From Rhodovarius crocodyli (GTDB lineage Bacteria > Pseudomonadota > Alphaproteobacteria > Acetobacterales > Acetobacteraceae), in contig NZ_SACL01000004.1 in assembly GCF_004005855.1 (NCBI RefSeq), forward strand, positions 186,001-250,000: DNA of 64,000 bases. Direction: 5' to 3'. Under the pieces are notes generated by a model that was given only the letters and a program-made list of their open reading frames with translations, did no database searches and was not told where the DNA came from. Position 1 is the stretch's first letter; each line of letters begins with the position of its first letter. Below, in pieces: positions 45,014-53,594 of this stretch. Position numbers and translations under genes: made by a program.

Positions 45014-45781
45014 TTAAGAGAAGGTAAGCTCCGCGCTGCCGAGCCCCTCGAAGCGGGCCTCCACATGGCAGGGGCCGTCCAGCCACAGCGGCGGAATGAC
45101 GGAACCAAGCCAGACGACCTGCCCCTTCTTCAGCCCGCCGAAGGCGTGGGCGCCACCCGAATCGGCCAGCCACGCCAAGGCTTCCATCGGGTGGCCCAGC
45201 AGGTCGCGCCCATGGCCGCCGCCGCGCGAGGCGCCGTCGATAAACATCTCGCCGCGCATGGCGCCCAGGTCGATCTGGCGCCAGTCCTTGGGCGGGCGCG
45301 CCAGCACGCCGCCCGCATGGAACACCTGGTCGGCCACCAGCGTGGGGGTGCCGAGCTCCTTCAGGTCGCCATAGCGTTTCTCGACGATCTCGATGGCGGC
45401 CATCACGTCCTGGACGGCGGCCTCTATCTTCCGCGCCGTGGTCGGCCCGGCCGGAACGTCCCGGCCAAGCCGCACCGCCACCTCGCATTCGACGCCGACA
45501 CCCAGGAAATCCGCGAAGCGGAATTTCGCCCCGCTGGCCTGCGGCGTGCCGGGCGGCACGAAGCCAGCCGCGGGGCCGGACAGGCCCAGATAGTCCTGCA
45601 TGACCTTGGTGGTCGCGCCGATCTTGAAGCCGGCCGGCGGAAACGCGCCCGTGGCCTTCGCCACGCGCAGCTGCAGCGCATAGGCCGCTTCCAGGTTCTT
45701 CGGCGCCAGCTTCTTGCCCAGCGGCGCCAGCACCTGCTTGCTCAGCCGCGCGGCCAGGATCGCGTCGAGCGCATCTGCCAT
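45014..45781 (-). CDS. 2-keto-4-pentenoate hydratase/fumarylacetoacetase-family protein
   Basis: A 255-residue member of the MhpD/DmpH branch of the fumarylacetoacetate hydrolase fold, which hydrates 2-oxopent-4-enoate or decarboxylates related oxalocrotonates in aromatic meta-cleavage pathways. The expected metal ligands appear as Glu in VGVECEVAVRLG (about 95-106) and Glu in AAIEIVEKRY (about 128-137), with a Lys in GFKIGATTK near 54. ATG at 45781 overlaps the rlmB stop (TGATG). No other meta-cleavage genes are near, so the true substrate is open. Confidence 0.88.
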   Translation of the reverse strand: MADALDAILAARLSKQVLAPLGKKLAPKNLEAAYALQLRVAKATGAFPPAGFKIGATTKVMQDYLGLSGPAAGFVPPGTPQASGAKFRFADFLGVGVECEVAVRLGRDVPAGPTTARKIEAAVQDVMAAIEIVEKRYGDLKELGTPTLVADQVFHAGGVLARPPKDWRQIDLGAMRGEMFIDGASRGGGHGRDLLGHPMEALAWLADSGGAHAFGGLKKGQVVWLGSVIPPLWLDGPCHVEARFEGLGSAELTFS

Positions 45782-46707
45782 CACTTGTTCCTCCCGAACT
45801 CATACAGCGCGACCGAGGCGGCGGCGGAGACGTTCAGGCTCTCTACATCCGGGCTGATCGGCAGGCGGCAGATCTCGTCGCAGGCCTCACGCGTCAGGCG
45901 GCGCATGCCGTCGCCCTCGGCACCCAGCACCAGCGCCACGCGGCGGTCCTGCGGGGCGGCGGCGGCCAGGGTCTGCGCCCCGTCGCCATCCAGGCCCATC
46001 ACCCAGAAGCCGGCCTTCTTCAGGGCTTCCAGCGCGCGGGCCAGATTCACCTCGCGCAGCACCGGCACCAGCTCCAGCGCGCCCGAGGCGGCGCGGGCCA
46101 GCGCGCCGGTCTCGGGGGGCGCGTGGCGGTCCTGCATGATGACGCAGGCGGCACCGAAGGCGGCCGCCGAGCGCAGGATGGCACCCACATTGCGCGGGTC
46201 CGTCACCTGGTCCAGCACCAGCACGGGGCCCTGGTTGCGCTCGATCGCAGCGTCCCAGTCGGGTTCGGCCAGGGGCTCGACCAGGGCGGCGGCGCCCTGG
46301 TGCACGGCGTCCTCGGGCAGGAAGCTCGACAGATGGGCCTTGTCCACCTGCTCCGGCACCACGGACCAGGGCAGCGGCACCAGCTTGACCAGCGCGGCAT
46401 GGGCATCTGCCGTCAGCAGCAGGCGGCGGATGCGGCGGGCCGGGTTGGTGAGGGCGGCCTGCACCGGATGGATGGCGTGCAGCCAGTAGGTGCCGCGCGG
46501 CGTCGATTCGGCGGCCATGGGGGCGGGTGTGCGCCCCTGACGGTCGAAACGGCGGTCGGGCTGGCCCCCGCGGGCGGGTGCGCCGTCGCGCTCGGGGCGG
46601 GCGGGGCGGGGGTCGCGGCCCTCACGGGGCTGGTGCGGTCCGCGCTCTTGCGGGGGGCGGCCCTTGGACGGGCGCTGCTGACCGGGACGGGAAGGTGGGC
46701 GTGACAT
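45781..46707 (-). CDS. rlmB: 23S rRNA (guanosine-2'-O-)-methyltransferase RlmB (TrmH family)
   Basis: A 308-residue SPOUT methyltransferase that 2'-O-methylates a 23S rRNA guanosine. The substrate-binding L30e-like domain (TYWLHAIHPVQAALTNPARR) starts near residue 73. The trefoil-knot motifs NVGAILRSAAAFGA, LVLGAEGDGMRR and SLNVSAAASVALYEF follow in order. The first roughly 65 residues are a disordered Arg/Pro/Gly-rich tail, probably contacting RNA and much longer than in E. coli RlmB. ATG at 46707 is chosen; a longer frame exists. The hydratase gene is translationally coupled behind it. Confidence 0.9.
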   Translation of the reverse strand: MSRPPSRPGQQRPSKGRPPQERGPHQPREGRDPRPARPERDGAPARGGQPDRRFDRQGRTPAPMAAESTPRGTYWLHAIHPVQAALTNPARRIRRLLLTADAHAALVKLVPLPWSVVPEQVDKAHLSSFLPEDAVHQGAAALVEPLAEPDWDAAIERNQGPVLVLDQVTDPRNVGAILRSAAAFGAACVIMQDRHAPPETGALARAASGALELVPVLREVNLARALEALKKAGFWVMGLDGDGAQTLAAAAPQDRRVALVLGAEGDGMRRLTREACDEICRLPISPDVESLNVSAAASVALYEFGRNK

Positions 46708-46789
46708 TCGCGCATGTGGCGCAGGCTCTGGCCTTCTGTCCAGCGCGGAACACACAACCTTGCACCGCATCATGCGTTAGGATGCCAAC

Positions 46790-47167
46790 ATGCAACGCCT
46801 GACCCTGACCCTGCTCTCTGCCCCCGGCCTGCCGATGGGTGACAGCCGCTGGCGCCTGAGCCTGAGCCTCGAGACGGGCGCGAACGGCCAGCCCGACGCC
46901 GAGGCCTGGACCGCGCGCCACTCCGACTGGGGTGCCTCGCTGAACCCGCCCGACGCCCCGACCCAGTACGGCGACATCGAGCACGACCCCGATTTCGGCG
47001 GCTGGTGCCTGCGCCTGGCCGATGAGGGGCATGGGCTGGACGACGCCGCCCTCGAATCGATCCAGTTCCCCGGAATCTCCCGCCCCGGAGAGGTTCTCGT
47101 CACGCGCGCACCGGATGGCACCGAACGCGCATGGCGGATCGTCGAGGCGATAACGACGGGCGCGTGA
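46790..47167 (+). CDS. hypothetical protein
   Basis: A 125-residue acidic protein of no recognised family. It begins MQRLTLTLLSAPGLPMGDSR with alternating hydrophobic residues suggesting beta strands. It has WCLRLADEGHGLDD in the middle and ends in GEVLVTRAPDGTERAWRIVE. There is no signal peptide or membrane segment. It starts 82 bases from the divergent rlmB and is followed after 23 bases by a Bug receptor in the same direction. Codon bias and clean boundaries support a real gene. Confidence 0.65.
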   Translation: MQRLTLTLLSAPGLPMGDSRWRLSLSLETGANGQPDAEAWTARHSDWGASLNPPDAPTQYGDIEHDPDFGGWCLRLADEGHGLDDAALESIQFPGISRPGEVLVTRAPDGTERAWRIVEAITTGA

Positions 47168-47190
47168 ATATCTGATACAGGGCGGGGGCC

Positions 47191-48174
47191 ATGATCACGC
47201 ACAAGATCGGCCGCCGAACGGCCCTGTCCCTGCTGGGCGCCCCTGCCCTGCCCCTTCCCGCGCTCGCCCAGGCCTCCTGGCCCGACCGGCCGGTGCGGAT
47301 CATCGTGCCGTTTCCGGGCGGCTCGACCCCCGACCTGACGGCCCGCGTCATCTCCCCCGCCTTCGCCGAGGTGCTGGGCCAGCCCTGCGTGGTGGACAAC
47401 CGCCCGGGCGCCGGCGGCAATATCGGCACCGATGCCGTGGCCAAGGCGACGGACGGCCATACGCTGGGCATTTCCATCAACGGGCCGCTGGCGACCGCCC
47501 CCGCCCTGTTCCCCAACCTGCCCTACAACCCGGCCCGCGACCTGACGCCGATCTGCCTGATGGTGCGCACCGCGCAGGTGCTGGTCGTGCACCCCTCCGT
47601 GCCCGCCGGCACGCTGGCCGAGTTCATGGCCTATGCCAAGGCGAACCCGGGCAAGCTGTCCTATGGCTCGGTCGGTGCCGGGTCGGGCGCGCATCTGGGC
47701 ATGATGGACCTGGTGGCGCGCGGCGATCTGGACATGGTGCATGTGCCCTATCGCGGCTTCGCCCAGGCGACGGTGGACCTGGTGGCCGGGCGGATCCAGG
47801 CCATGGTGGTGATCGTTTCCGCCGTGCTGTCCCCGGTGCGTGAGGGCCAGCTGAAGGCGCTGGTCTGCACGGGCGACGAGCGCGTGACGACCCTGCCGGA
47901 CGTGCCGACCCTGGCCGAAGCCGGCATGCCGGATGCCGCGAGCTATGCTTGGTCCGGCCTGATCGCGCCCAGCAGCATCCCGGCCGAGCGCGCCCAGCGG
48001 CTGTACGAGATCACCCAGCGGGTGATCACCTCGCCCGAGGGCCGCCAGCGCCTGGAGGCCGCGGGCTTCCAGGTGACGGCGCAGGGGCCGGATGCCTTCC
48101 GCACCTTCATCGCCGCCGAGGCCGAGCGGTGGGGCACCCTGATCAGGCGCTACAACATCTCGCCGGACGCATGA
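47191..48174 (+). CDS. Bug-family tripartite tricarboxylate transporter receptor
   Basis: A 327-residue periplasmic Bug/TctC solute-binding protein. The Tat-like or Sec leader (RRTALSLLGAPALPLPALAQA) covers about residues 9-29. RIIVPFPGGSTPDLTAR and VDNRPGAGGNIGTDAVAKA are the typical ligand-pocket blocks, and VPYRGFAQATVDLVAGRI is the mid-protein signature. No cognate membrane subunits are adjacent. It differs clearly from the other Bug protein at 38.3 kb, so the two likely bind different ligands. Confidence 0.95.
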   Translation: MITHKIGRRTALSLLGAPALPLPALAQASWPDRPVRIIVPFPGGSTPDLTARVISPAFAEVLGQPCVVDNRPGAGGNIGTDAVAKATDGHTLGISINGPLATAPALFPNLPYNPARDLTPICLMVRTAQVLVVHPSVPAGTLAEFMAYAKANPGKLSYGSVGAGSGAHLGMMDLVARGDLDMVHVPYRGFAQATVDLVAGRIQAMVVIVSAVLSPVREGQLKALVCTGDERVTTLPDVPTLAEAGMPDAASYAWSGLIAPSSIPAERAQRLYEITQRVITSPEGRQRLEAAGFQVTAQGPDAFRTFIAAEAERWGTLIRRYNISPDA

Positions 48175-48175
48175 A

Positions 48176-48199
48176 AAAGGGGGCCTTTCGGCCCCCTTT
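48176..48199. terminator. bidirectional intrinsic terminator
   Basis: AAAGGGGGCC-tttc-GGCCCCCTTT is a perfect 10-bp stem between the convergent Bug receptor and metC genes. It has A-rich and T-rich flanks, so it can act in both directions. The layout resembles the hairpin between the cupin and dps genes. Confidence 0.85.
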
Positions 48200-48201
48200 C
48201 C

Positions 48202-49383
48202 TTATCCGAGTGCCGCCAGGCCCCGGAGCAGGTCGGTCTTGAGATCGCCCACATCCTCAAGCCCGATATGCAGCCGGATCATCGGCCCGCCGAAGGTGCC
48301 GGTGCCCGCCGTGCGGGTCAGGAAACCCGTGGTCGGCAGGGCGAGGGACTCGTAGCCGCCCCAGCTGGCGCCGATGCCGAACAGCGTCGTCGCCTCCACG
48401 AAGCGATAGGCGTCCTCCAGGCTGTAGTTCGGCTGGAACACCACGCCGAACAGGCTGCAGCCGCCGGTGAAGTCGCGCTTGAACAGTTCATGCTGCGGGT
48501 GGCTCGGCAGGGCCGGATGCACCACCTGAAGCACCTGCGGCTGCTGTTCCAGCCAGCGCGCGATCTCCAGGCCCGCCTGTTCCTGGTGCTTCAGCCGCAC
48601 GCCCATGGTGCGCAAACCGCGCAGCGCGAGCCACACATCGTCCGGCGAGGCATAGGCACCCAGCAGCAGCGCGCTTTCGCGCACCTTTTCCCAGTGCTCC
48701 CGGCTGTTGACGGTGCAGGAGCCCAGCAGGATGTCCGAATGGCCGCCCACATACTTGGTCAGCGCCTGGATCGAGACATCGACGCCATGCTGGAAGGGCT
48801 GGAAGTGATGGATGCCCCAGGTGTTGTCCATCATCACGCAGGCGCCGCGCTTATGGGCGGCGCGCGCGATGGCCGGGATGTCCTGCAGCTCGAAGGTGTG
48901 GCTGCCGGGGCTCTCGGTATAGACCACGCGGGTGTTTTCGCGCAGCAGCGCCGTGATGCCGGCCTCATCCACCTGCGGGTCATAGAAGGTGGTCTCGACG
49001 CCGAAACCCGCCAGCATCTTGGTCGCGATGTTGCGGCCCGGGCCATAGACGCTGTCCGGCATCAGCATGTGGTCGCCGGCCTTGAGATAGGCCATGAGCG
49101 GCACGGCGATGGCCGCGAGGCCGGTGCCCACGATGGTGCAATGGGTGCCGCCCTCGATCTCGGCGATGGCGTTCTCCAGCTCGAAATGGGTCGGGCCGCC
49201 GCCGGTGCCGTAGCTCATCCACTGCTCGTAGCGGTGCTTCGGACCCTCGGCGCGCGTGGCGCAATCCGGGTACAGCACGGTGGAGCCGCGATGCACGCCC
49301 ATGTTCACGAAGCCATGGGTGCGGATGTGCGGGCGCGCCATGTGGGACAGGCGCGTGTCGAACTTGTACTGGTTGCTGGCCAT
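48202..49383 (-). CDS. metC: cystathionine beta-lyase
   Basis: A PLP enzyme of the Cys/Met metabolism family, 393 residues, cleaving cystathionine to homocysteine, pyruvate and ammonia. Lys210 in SIQALTKYVGGHSD is the PLP lysine, and Asp186 in VMMDNTWG pairs with the pyridine nitrogen. The MSYGTGGGPTHFELE block (56-70) and the Tyr/Arg in RYEQWMSYG fit bacterial MetC rather than gamma-synthases. ATG at 49383 is 2 bases after the sseA stop, so the two sulfur genes are cotranscribed. A strong hairpin follows. Confidence 0.95.
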   Translation of the reverse strand: MASNQYKFDTRLSHMARPHIRTHGFVNMGVHRGSTVLYPDCATRAEGPKHRYEQWMSYGTGGGPTHFELENAIAEIEGGTHCTIVGTGLAAIAVPLMAYLKAGDHMLMPDSVYGPGRNIATKMLAGFGVETTFYDPQVDEAGITALLRENTRVVYTESPGSHTFELQDIPAIARAAHKRGACVMMDNTWGIHHFQPFQHGVDVSIQALTKYVGGHSDILLGSCTVNSREHWEKVRESALLLGAYASPDDVWLALRGLRTMGVRLKHQEQAGLEIARWLEQQPQVLQVVHPALPSHPQHELFKRDFTGGCSLFGVVFQPNYSLEDAYRFVEATTLFGIGASWGGYESLALPTTGFLTRTAGTGTFGGPMIRLHIGLEDVGDLKTDLLRGLAALG

Positions 49384-49385
49384 GG

Positions 49386-50225
49386 CTAGCTGTTTTCCTT
49401 GGGCGTTTCGGGGCGGCCGGCCCATTCGGTCCAGCTGCCGTCATAGATGGAGGGCTCGGGCAGCCCGGCCTGCACCAGGCCGAGGGCGACCACGCAGGCG
49501 GTGACACCCGTGCCGCAGGAGGTGACGAGCGGCCGCTTGCCGTCCACGCCCGCCTTCTCGAAGCGCGCGCGCAGTTCGGCCGCGGGCAGCATCAGGCCAT
49601 CGGCATTGAACAGCTCATTGAACGGCACGTTCGCCGCACCCGGCATGTGGCCGGAGGGCAGGCCCGGGCGGGGTTCAGCCGCCGTGCCGTCGAAGCGGCC
49701 CTTGGAACGCGCATCCAGGATCAGCGCGGAACCGTCGGCGATGATGTTCTTGATGTCGCCGATGCCCTTGATGCGGCCGGCGATGAAGTCCGCCACATAG
49801 GTGCCGGCGGCGGCGGGCGCGGGTTCGCCGCTCTCGACCGGCCGGCTCTCGCGCGTCCAGGCCGGCAGGCCGCCGTCGAGCACCGCAGCATTCTTGTGGC
49901 CGAACAGCCGCATCAGCCACCAGCCGCGCGGGCTGCTCTGCGCGCCCTTCTGGTCATAGAACACGACCGTGCTGTCGTTGCTGACGCCGAGCCTGACTAT
50001 CAGCTTCTCGAAGCGGGCCGCGGTCGGCGCCATGTGCGGCAGGCTCGCGTCGGGGTCGGCCACCTCGTCGATGTCGAAGAAGCGGGCGCCGGGGATATGC
50101 GCCTCGCGGAACTTCGTCTTTCCGTCAAAGGGCTCGTTCGGCAGGTATTTCGTGGTGTCGAACACCAGCACCCCCGGCTTGCCGAGATTCTCGGCGAGCC
50201 AGGCGGTGGAGACCAGATTATCCAT
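49386..50225 (-). CDS. sseA: 3-mercaptopyruvate sulfurtransferase
   Basis: A 279-residue protein with two rhodanese domains (about 5-140 and 155-275), transferring sulfur from 3-mercaptopyruvate to an acceptor. The active-site loop in the second domain is SCGTGVT with Cys237, the CG(S/T)GVT form that marks mercaptopyruvate sulfurtransferase rather than thiosulfate rhodanese. The linker and VFYDQKGAQSSPRGWWLMRLF in domain one are typical. It lies between an AlaX gene and metC with 2-base gaps, forming a sulfur/amino-acid cluster. Confidence 0.95.
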   Translation of the reverse strand: MDNLVSTAWLAENLGKPGVLVFDTTKYLPNEPFDGKTKFREAHIPGARFFDIDEVADPDASLPHMAPTAARFEKLIVRLGVSNDSTVVFYDQKGAQSSPRGWWLMRLFGHKNAAVLDGGLPAWTRESRPVESGEPAPAAAGTYVADFIAGRIKGIGDIKNIIADGSALILDARSKGRFDGTAAEPRPGLPSGHMPGAANVPFNELFNADGLMLPAAELRARFEKAGVDGKRPLVTSCGTGVTACVVALGLVQAGLPEPSIYDGSWTEWAGRPETPKENS

Positions 50226-50227
50226 GT

Positions 50228-50947
50228 TCAGCCTTCCTCCAGCACCAGATAGACGCGGCGATTCTGTTTGCCTTTGTTTTCGAGCTTCGTCACCGCGACG
50301 CGGCCGATCTCGCCCGTGGCCGCCACATGCGTGCCGCCGCAGGGCTGCAGATCGACAGGGTTCTCCTCGGCCCCGATGCGGACCAGCCGCACCTTGCCGC
50401 CCGAGCGCGGCGGCTGCACCGACATGGTGCGCACCAGCCCGGGGTTGGCATCCAGCTCCTCGCCGGTGATCCAGCTGGTCGTGATCGGGTGGTTGCCCGC
50501 GATCAGCGCGTTCAGCTGCTCGGTCAGCCATTCCTTGGTGGGCGGCTCGGCCAGGTCGAAGTCCAGGCGGGAGCGGTCGGCACCGATCTGCCCGCCGGTC
50601 ACGCCAGCACCTTTGATCAGGCTGCACAGCAGATGCATGGATGTGTGCATGCGCATGTGACGCAGCCGGCGGTCCCAATCCAGGCGCTGGGTCACGGCGG
50701 CGCCCACGGGGGGCGTGGCGGCGCCCTCGGCGGGCTTCAGCAGGACGGTCTCGCCCTCGCCCTTCACGGTGTTGGCGATCGCCATCTCCCCGCCATCCCA
50801 GACGAGGCTGCCGGTATCACCCGGCTGGCCGCCGCCCTGGGCGTAGAACAGGCTCGCATCCAGCTCCACGCCCGCCTCCGATACCGCCAGCACGGTGGCC
50901 GGGGCCTCCCGCAGATAGGCGTCGTCGCGGAAGATCAGGCGGGTCAT
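50228..50947 (-). CDS. AlaX-type alanyl-tRNA editing protein
   Basis: A free-standing editing domain of 239 residues that hydrolyses mischarged Ser- or Gly-tRNA(Ala). The zinc-binding motif HTSMH is at about 100-104 and the second pair is in CGGTH near 204. GRGQ-like FYAQGGGQPGDTG at about 35-47 is the AlaRS editing landmark. ATG at 50947 overlaps the Nudix stop (ATGA). This fits the AlaX-M size class, which has the N-terminal extension but lacks the AlaRS C-terminal domain. Confidence 0.94.
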   Translation of the reverse strand: MTRLIFRDDAYLREAPATVLAVSEAGVELDASLFYAQGGGQPGDTGSLVWDGGEMAIANTVKGEGETVLLKPAEGAATPPVGAAVTQRLDWDRRLRHMRMHTSMHLLCSLIKGAGVTGGQIGADRSRLDFDLAEPPTKEWLTEQLNALIAGNHPITTSWITGEELDANPGLVRTMSVQPPRSGGKVRLVRIGAEENPVDLQPCGGTHVAATGEIGRVAVTKLENKGKQNRRVYLVLEEG

Positions 50948-51588
50948 GGGCGGGTCCATTCCTCTCTCAGGCGGGGGCGATGATGGCGCAGCCAGTACAG
51001 GGCCAGCGCGCCGGTCGCGTTCTGGATGCCCCCGGAATCCAGCAGCGCGAAAGCCTCGTCAGCGGTCAGCACCGTGACGCGGATATCCTCGTTTTCCTCG
51101 GCCAGGCCGTAGGTTCCGGCCGCGCCAGGTTCCGGCAGGCGGACGCGGGCGCAATAGAGCTGGACGCTCTCGTCGCAGCCGCCCTGCATCAGCATGAACT
51201 TGCCGATGGGCTCCAACAGGTCGGGCTCCAGGCCCGATTCCTCGCGCACCTCGCGACGCGCGCTGACCTCGATGTCCTCTCCGGGCTCGCACAGCCCCGC
51301 CACGCATTCCTTCATGATGGGGTCGAAGCCCGCGGCATGGGCCGGCAGGCGGAACTGCTCGATCAGGGCGATGCTGTCGGCCCAGGGGTCATAGGGCAGC
51401 ACGACCACGGCGGCACCGCGCCGCCACAGCTCCCAGGTCAGCTCGCCCGAGCGGCTGCCGTCGAAGCGCTCATAGGTGAAGCGGACGATCTGCATCGCGA
51501 AGCGGCCGGAATAGGCGATGCTGTCCTCACGGATCTCAAGGCCCGGGTACGGGGCGATCAGCGGAGCTTTCGGGGGTCTGGCCATCAT
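50944..51588 (-). CDS. Nudix hydrolase (ADP-ribose pyrophosphatase-like)
   Basis: A 214-residue Nudix enzyme. The Nudix box GLCEPGEDIEVSARREVREE (GX5EX7REUXEEXGU) is complete, near residues 100-119. The N-terminal beta domain and length match NudF/ADP-ribose diphosphatase, which clears free ADP-ribose. Two adjacent ATGs (51588 and 51585) are possible starts; the first is used. It is coupled to the AlaX gene and divergent from an EamA exporter. The substrate (ADP-ribose, GDP-mannose or other) is inferred from the fold only. Confidence 0.92.
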   Translation of the reverse strand: MMARPPKAPLIAPYPGLEIREDSIAYSGRFAMQIVRFTYERFDGSRSGELTWELWRRGAAVVVLPYDPWADSIALIEQFRLPAHAAGFDPIMKECVAGLCEPGEDIEVSARREVREESGLEPDLLEPIGKFMLMQGGCDESVQLYCARVRLPEPGAAGTYGLAEENEDIRVTVLTADEAFALLDSGGIQNATGALALYWLRHHRPRLREEWTRP

Positions 51589-51625
51589 GCGGCGGGAACC
51601 GTAACCTGGGCTCCATCGCCCGTCC

Positions 51626-52519
51626 ATGAGCCCAACCGACAACATTCCCGAAGCGCGCCGCCGCGCCATATCCTGCGTGCTGGCCGCCGCCCTGACCTAT
51701 GCGCTGGCCGCCGCCTGCGTGAAGACGCTGGATGGCGCCATCCCGCTGGCGCAGGTGGTGCTGTTCCGTTCGGTGTTCGCCATGCCGGTGATGCTGGTGC
51801 TGCTGATGCGCGAGGGCGGCCTCGGCATGCTGCGCACCGGCAACCCGATGGGCCATTTCTGGCGCGCCATCTGGGGGTTGGTGGGGATGGTCACCGTCTA
51901 TTACGGCTATACCCGCCTGCCGCTGGCCAATGTGACGGCGCTGGGCTTCACCATGCCCCTGTTCCTCACGCTGCTGTCCGTGCCGCTGCTGGGTGAAAAG
52001 GTGGGCATCCGCCGCCTGTCGGCCGTGCTGGTGGGGTTCGGCGGCGTGCTGCTGATGCTGCGGCCGTGGGAAACCCTGGGCGAGGATTGGGTGGCCTCGG
52101 CCATCGTGCTGCTGGGCGCGGTGGGCTGGGCAATGGCCATGATCAGCATCCGCCGCATGGGCGAATCAGGCGAGCCCGGGGTGACGATCGTCAGCTGGTT
52201 CGCGATCTACTGCACCGCCATGTCGCTGGTGGTGGCCATTCCCGGCTGGGTATGGCCCACGCCCACGCAATGGCTGCTGCTGGCGGGGGTGGGTGCCGTC
52301 TCGGGGGTCGCGCAGCTGTTCATGACGGCGGCCTATCGCAGCGGGGATACCACCGTGGTCGCGCCCTTCGAATATTCGGGCATCATCTGGACCACTGCCA
52401 TGGGGCTGATCTTCTGGGGCGAGGTGCCGGATGCGCGCGATGCCGTGGGCATGGCCGTGCTGGTGGCCTGCGGCCTGTATATCTGGCACCGCGAGACGCG
52501 GCTGGGGCTGAAACGCTAG
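51626..52519 (+). CDS. EamA/DMT-family membrane exporter
   Basis: A 297-residue transporter with ten predicted helices and two EamA repeats. The first ends near LPLANVTALGFTMPLFLTLL (about 94-113), a pattern typical of the RhaT/EamA-type group close to S-adenosylmethionine/riboflavin carriers. The second holds VVAPFEYSGIIWTTAMGL. Direction and substrate are unproven. It stands alone, divergent from the Nudix gene and convergent with the dipeptidase gene after 94 bases in which I see no hairpin. Confidence 0.92.
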   Translation: MSPTDNIPEARRRAISCVLAAALTYALAAACVKTLDGAIPLAQVVLFRSVFAMPVMLVLLMREGGLGMLRTGNPMGHFWRAIWGLVGMVTVYYGYTRLPLANVTALGFTMPLFLTLLSVPLLGEKVGIRRLSAVLVGFGGVLLMLRPWETLGEDWVASAIVLLGAVGWAMAMISIRRMGESGEPGVTIVSWFAIYCTAMSLVVAIPGWVWPTPTQWLLLAGVGAVSGVAQLFMTAAYRSGDTTVVAPFEYSGIIWTTAMGLIFWGEVPDARDAVGMAVLVACGLYIWHRETRLGLKR

Positions 52520-52613
52520 ACCAGCGCAGCCAGCGCCGCGCAGGCCATCAGCATCAGGGTCGGCGGCAGGGCGGGGAGAATGCTTCGCATGGCCCGATCC
52601 TGGCCGCCCATGG

Positions 52614-53594
52614 TTAACAACCCCTGAGCACCTGCCGCCACACCCGCAGGAAATTGCCGCTCCAGAGCAGCCCGATCTCCCGCTCGCCATAGCCGCGCTG
52701 GCGAAGTTCCTCGGTCAGGCCCTGGGTTTCGGCGGCATTGGCCCAGCCATGCACGGCGCCGCCGCCATCGAAATCGCTGCTGATGCCGACGTGGTCGAGG
52801 CCGATGCGCCGCACCGCATGGTCGATGTGGTCCGCCATTTCCGACACCCCGGCGCGGGAGGGTTCGCCTGCCGGCGGCTGTTTCAGGAAGGCGGGCACGG
52901 CCGTGATCTGCGCAAGCCCCCCGCAGGCGCGCAGCGCGTCCAGCTGCTCGTCGTCGATGCCGCGCGGGTGCGGGCACAGCGCGGTGCAGGCGGTGTGGGT
53001 GGCCACCACCGGGGTGCGGCTCAACTCAGCCAGGCGCAGCATCGCGGCGCGCGAGGTGTGGCTGACATCCACCATCAGGCCGATGCGGTTCATCTCAGCC
53101 ACCGCCTGCTCGCCCAGGGCCGACAGCCCGCCATGTTCCTGCGGGGCGTCGCCCAGCGCGGGCTTGGGGCGCGCGCTGTCCGACAGGTCGTTGTGCCCGT
53201 CATGCGTCATGGTCAGGTACAGCGCGCCCAGCCCGCGCCACAGCGCCAGCCGGGACAGGTCATGGCCCATGGCGAAGCCGTTCTCGACCGCCGAGAGCAC
53301 CGCAGTGTCGCCGGCGGCATAGGCCGCCTCGACCTCATCGGGCGTGGCGCAGAAGCGCGCGCCCGGTGCCTCGCCGCGCGCGCGGATGTGGCGCAGCATG
53401 GCCTCGGCCCGCGCGCCCGCCTGGGCATGGTTGCCCGCATCGCGCTTGCCCTGGGGCACATAGGCGATGAACACAGCGGCAGACATGCCGCCACGCTTCA
53501 TCTTGGGCATGTCCACCAGCATGCTGGTCTCGGTCGCCCAGTCCGGCGGCTCAGGCCAGCGGATGTCGATATGGGTATCGAGGCAGAGGGTCAT
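52614..53594 (-). CDS. membrane dipeptidase family (peptidase M19) protein
   Basis: A 326-residue zinc amidohydrolase-fold dipeptidase hydrolysing dipeptides, often with D-residues. Metal ligands follow the renal-dipeptidase pattern: THIDIR (7-12), the bridging Glu in SAVENG (about 101-106), His in VDVSHTS and VATHTA, and Asp in SSDFDGGG. No signal peptide or lipobox is present, so it is probably cytosolic. Its ATG overlaps the stop of the HDAC-like gene (ATGA), so the two are coupled. This begins the hydrolase-rich region. Confidence 0.94.
   Translation of the reverse strand: MTLCLDTHIDIRWPEPPDWATETSMLVDMPKMKRGGMSAAVFIAYVPQGKRDAGNHAQAGARAEAMLRHIRARGEAPGARFCATPDEVEAAYAAGDTAVLSAVENGFAMGHDLSRLALWRGLGALYLTMTHDGHNDLSDSARPKPALGDAPQEHGGLSALGEQAVAEMNRIGLMVDVSHTSRAAMLRLAELSRTPVVATHTACTALCPHPRGIDDEQLDALRACGGLAQITAVPAFLKQPPAGEPSRAGVSEMADHIDHAVRRIGLDHVGISSDFDGGGAVHGWANAAETQGLTEELRQRGYGEREIGLLWSGNFLRVWRQVLRGC

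Noticed and set aside
52516-52590. 24-codon peptide MRSILPALPPTLMLMACAALA... after the EamA gene
   Set aside because: Too short, lacks a ribosome site, and its 3' end overlaps the EamA stop.
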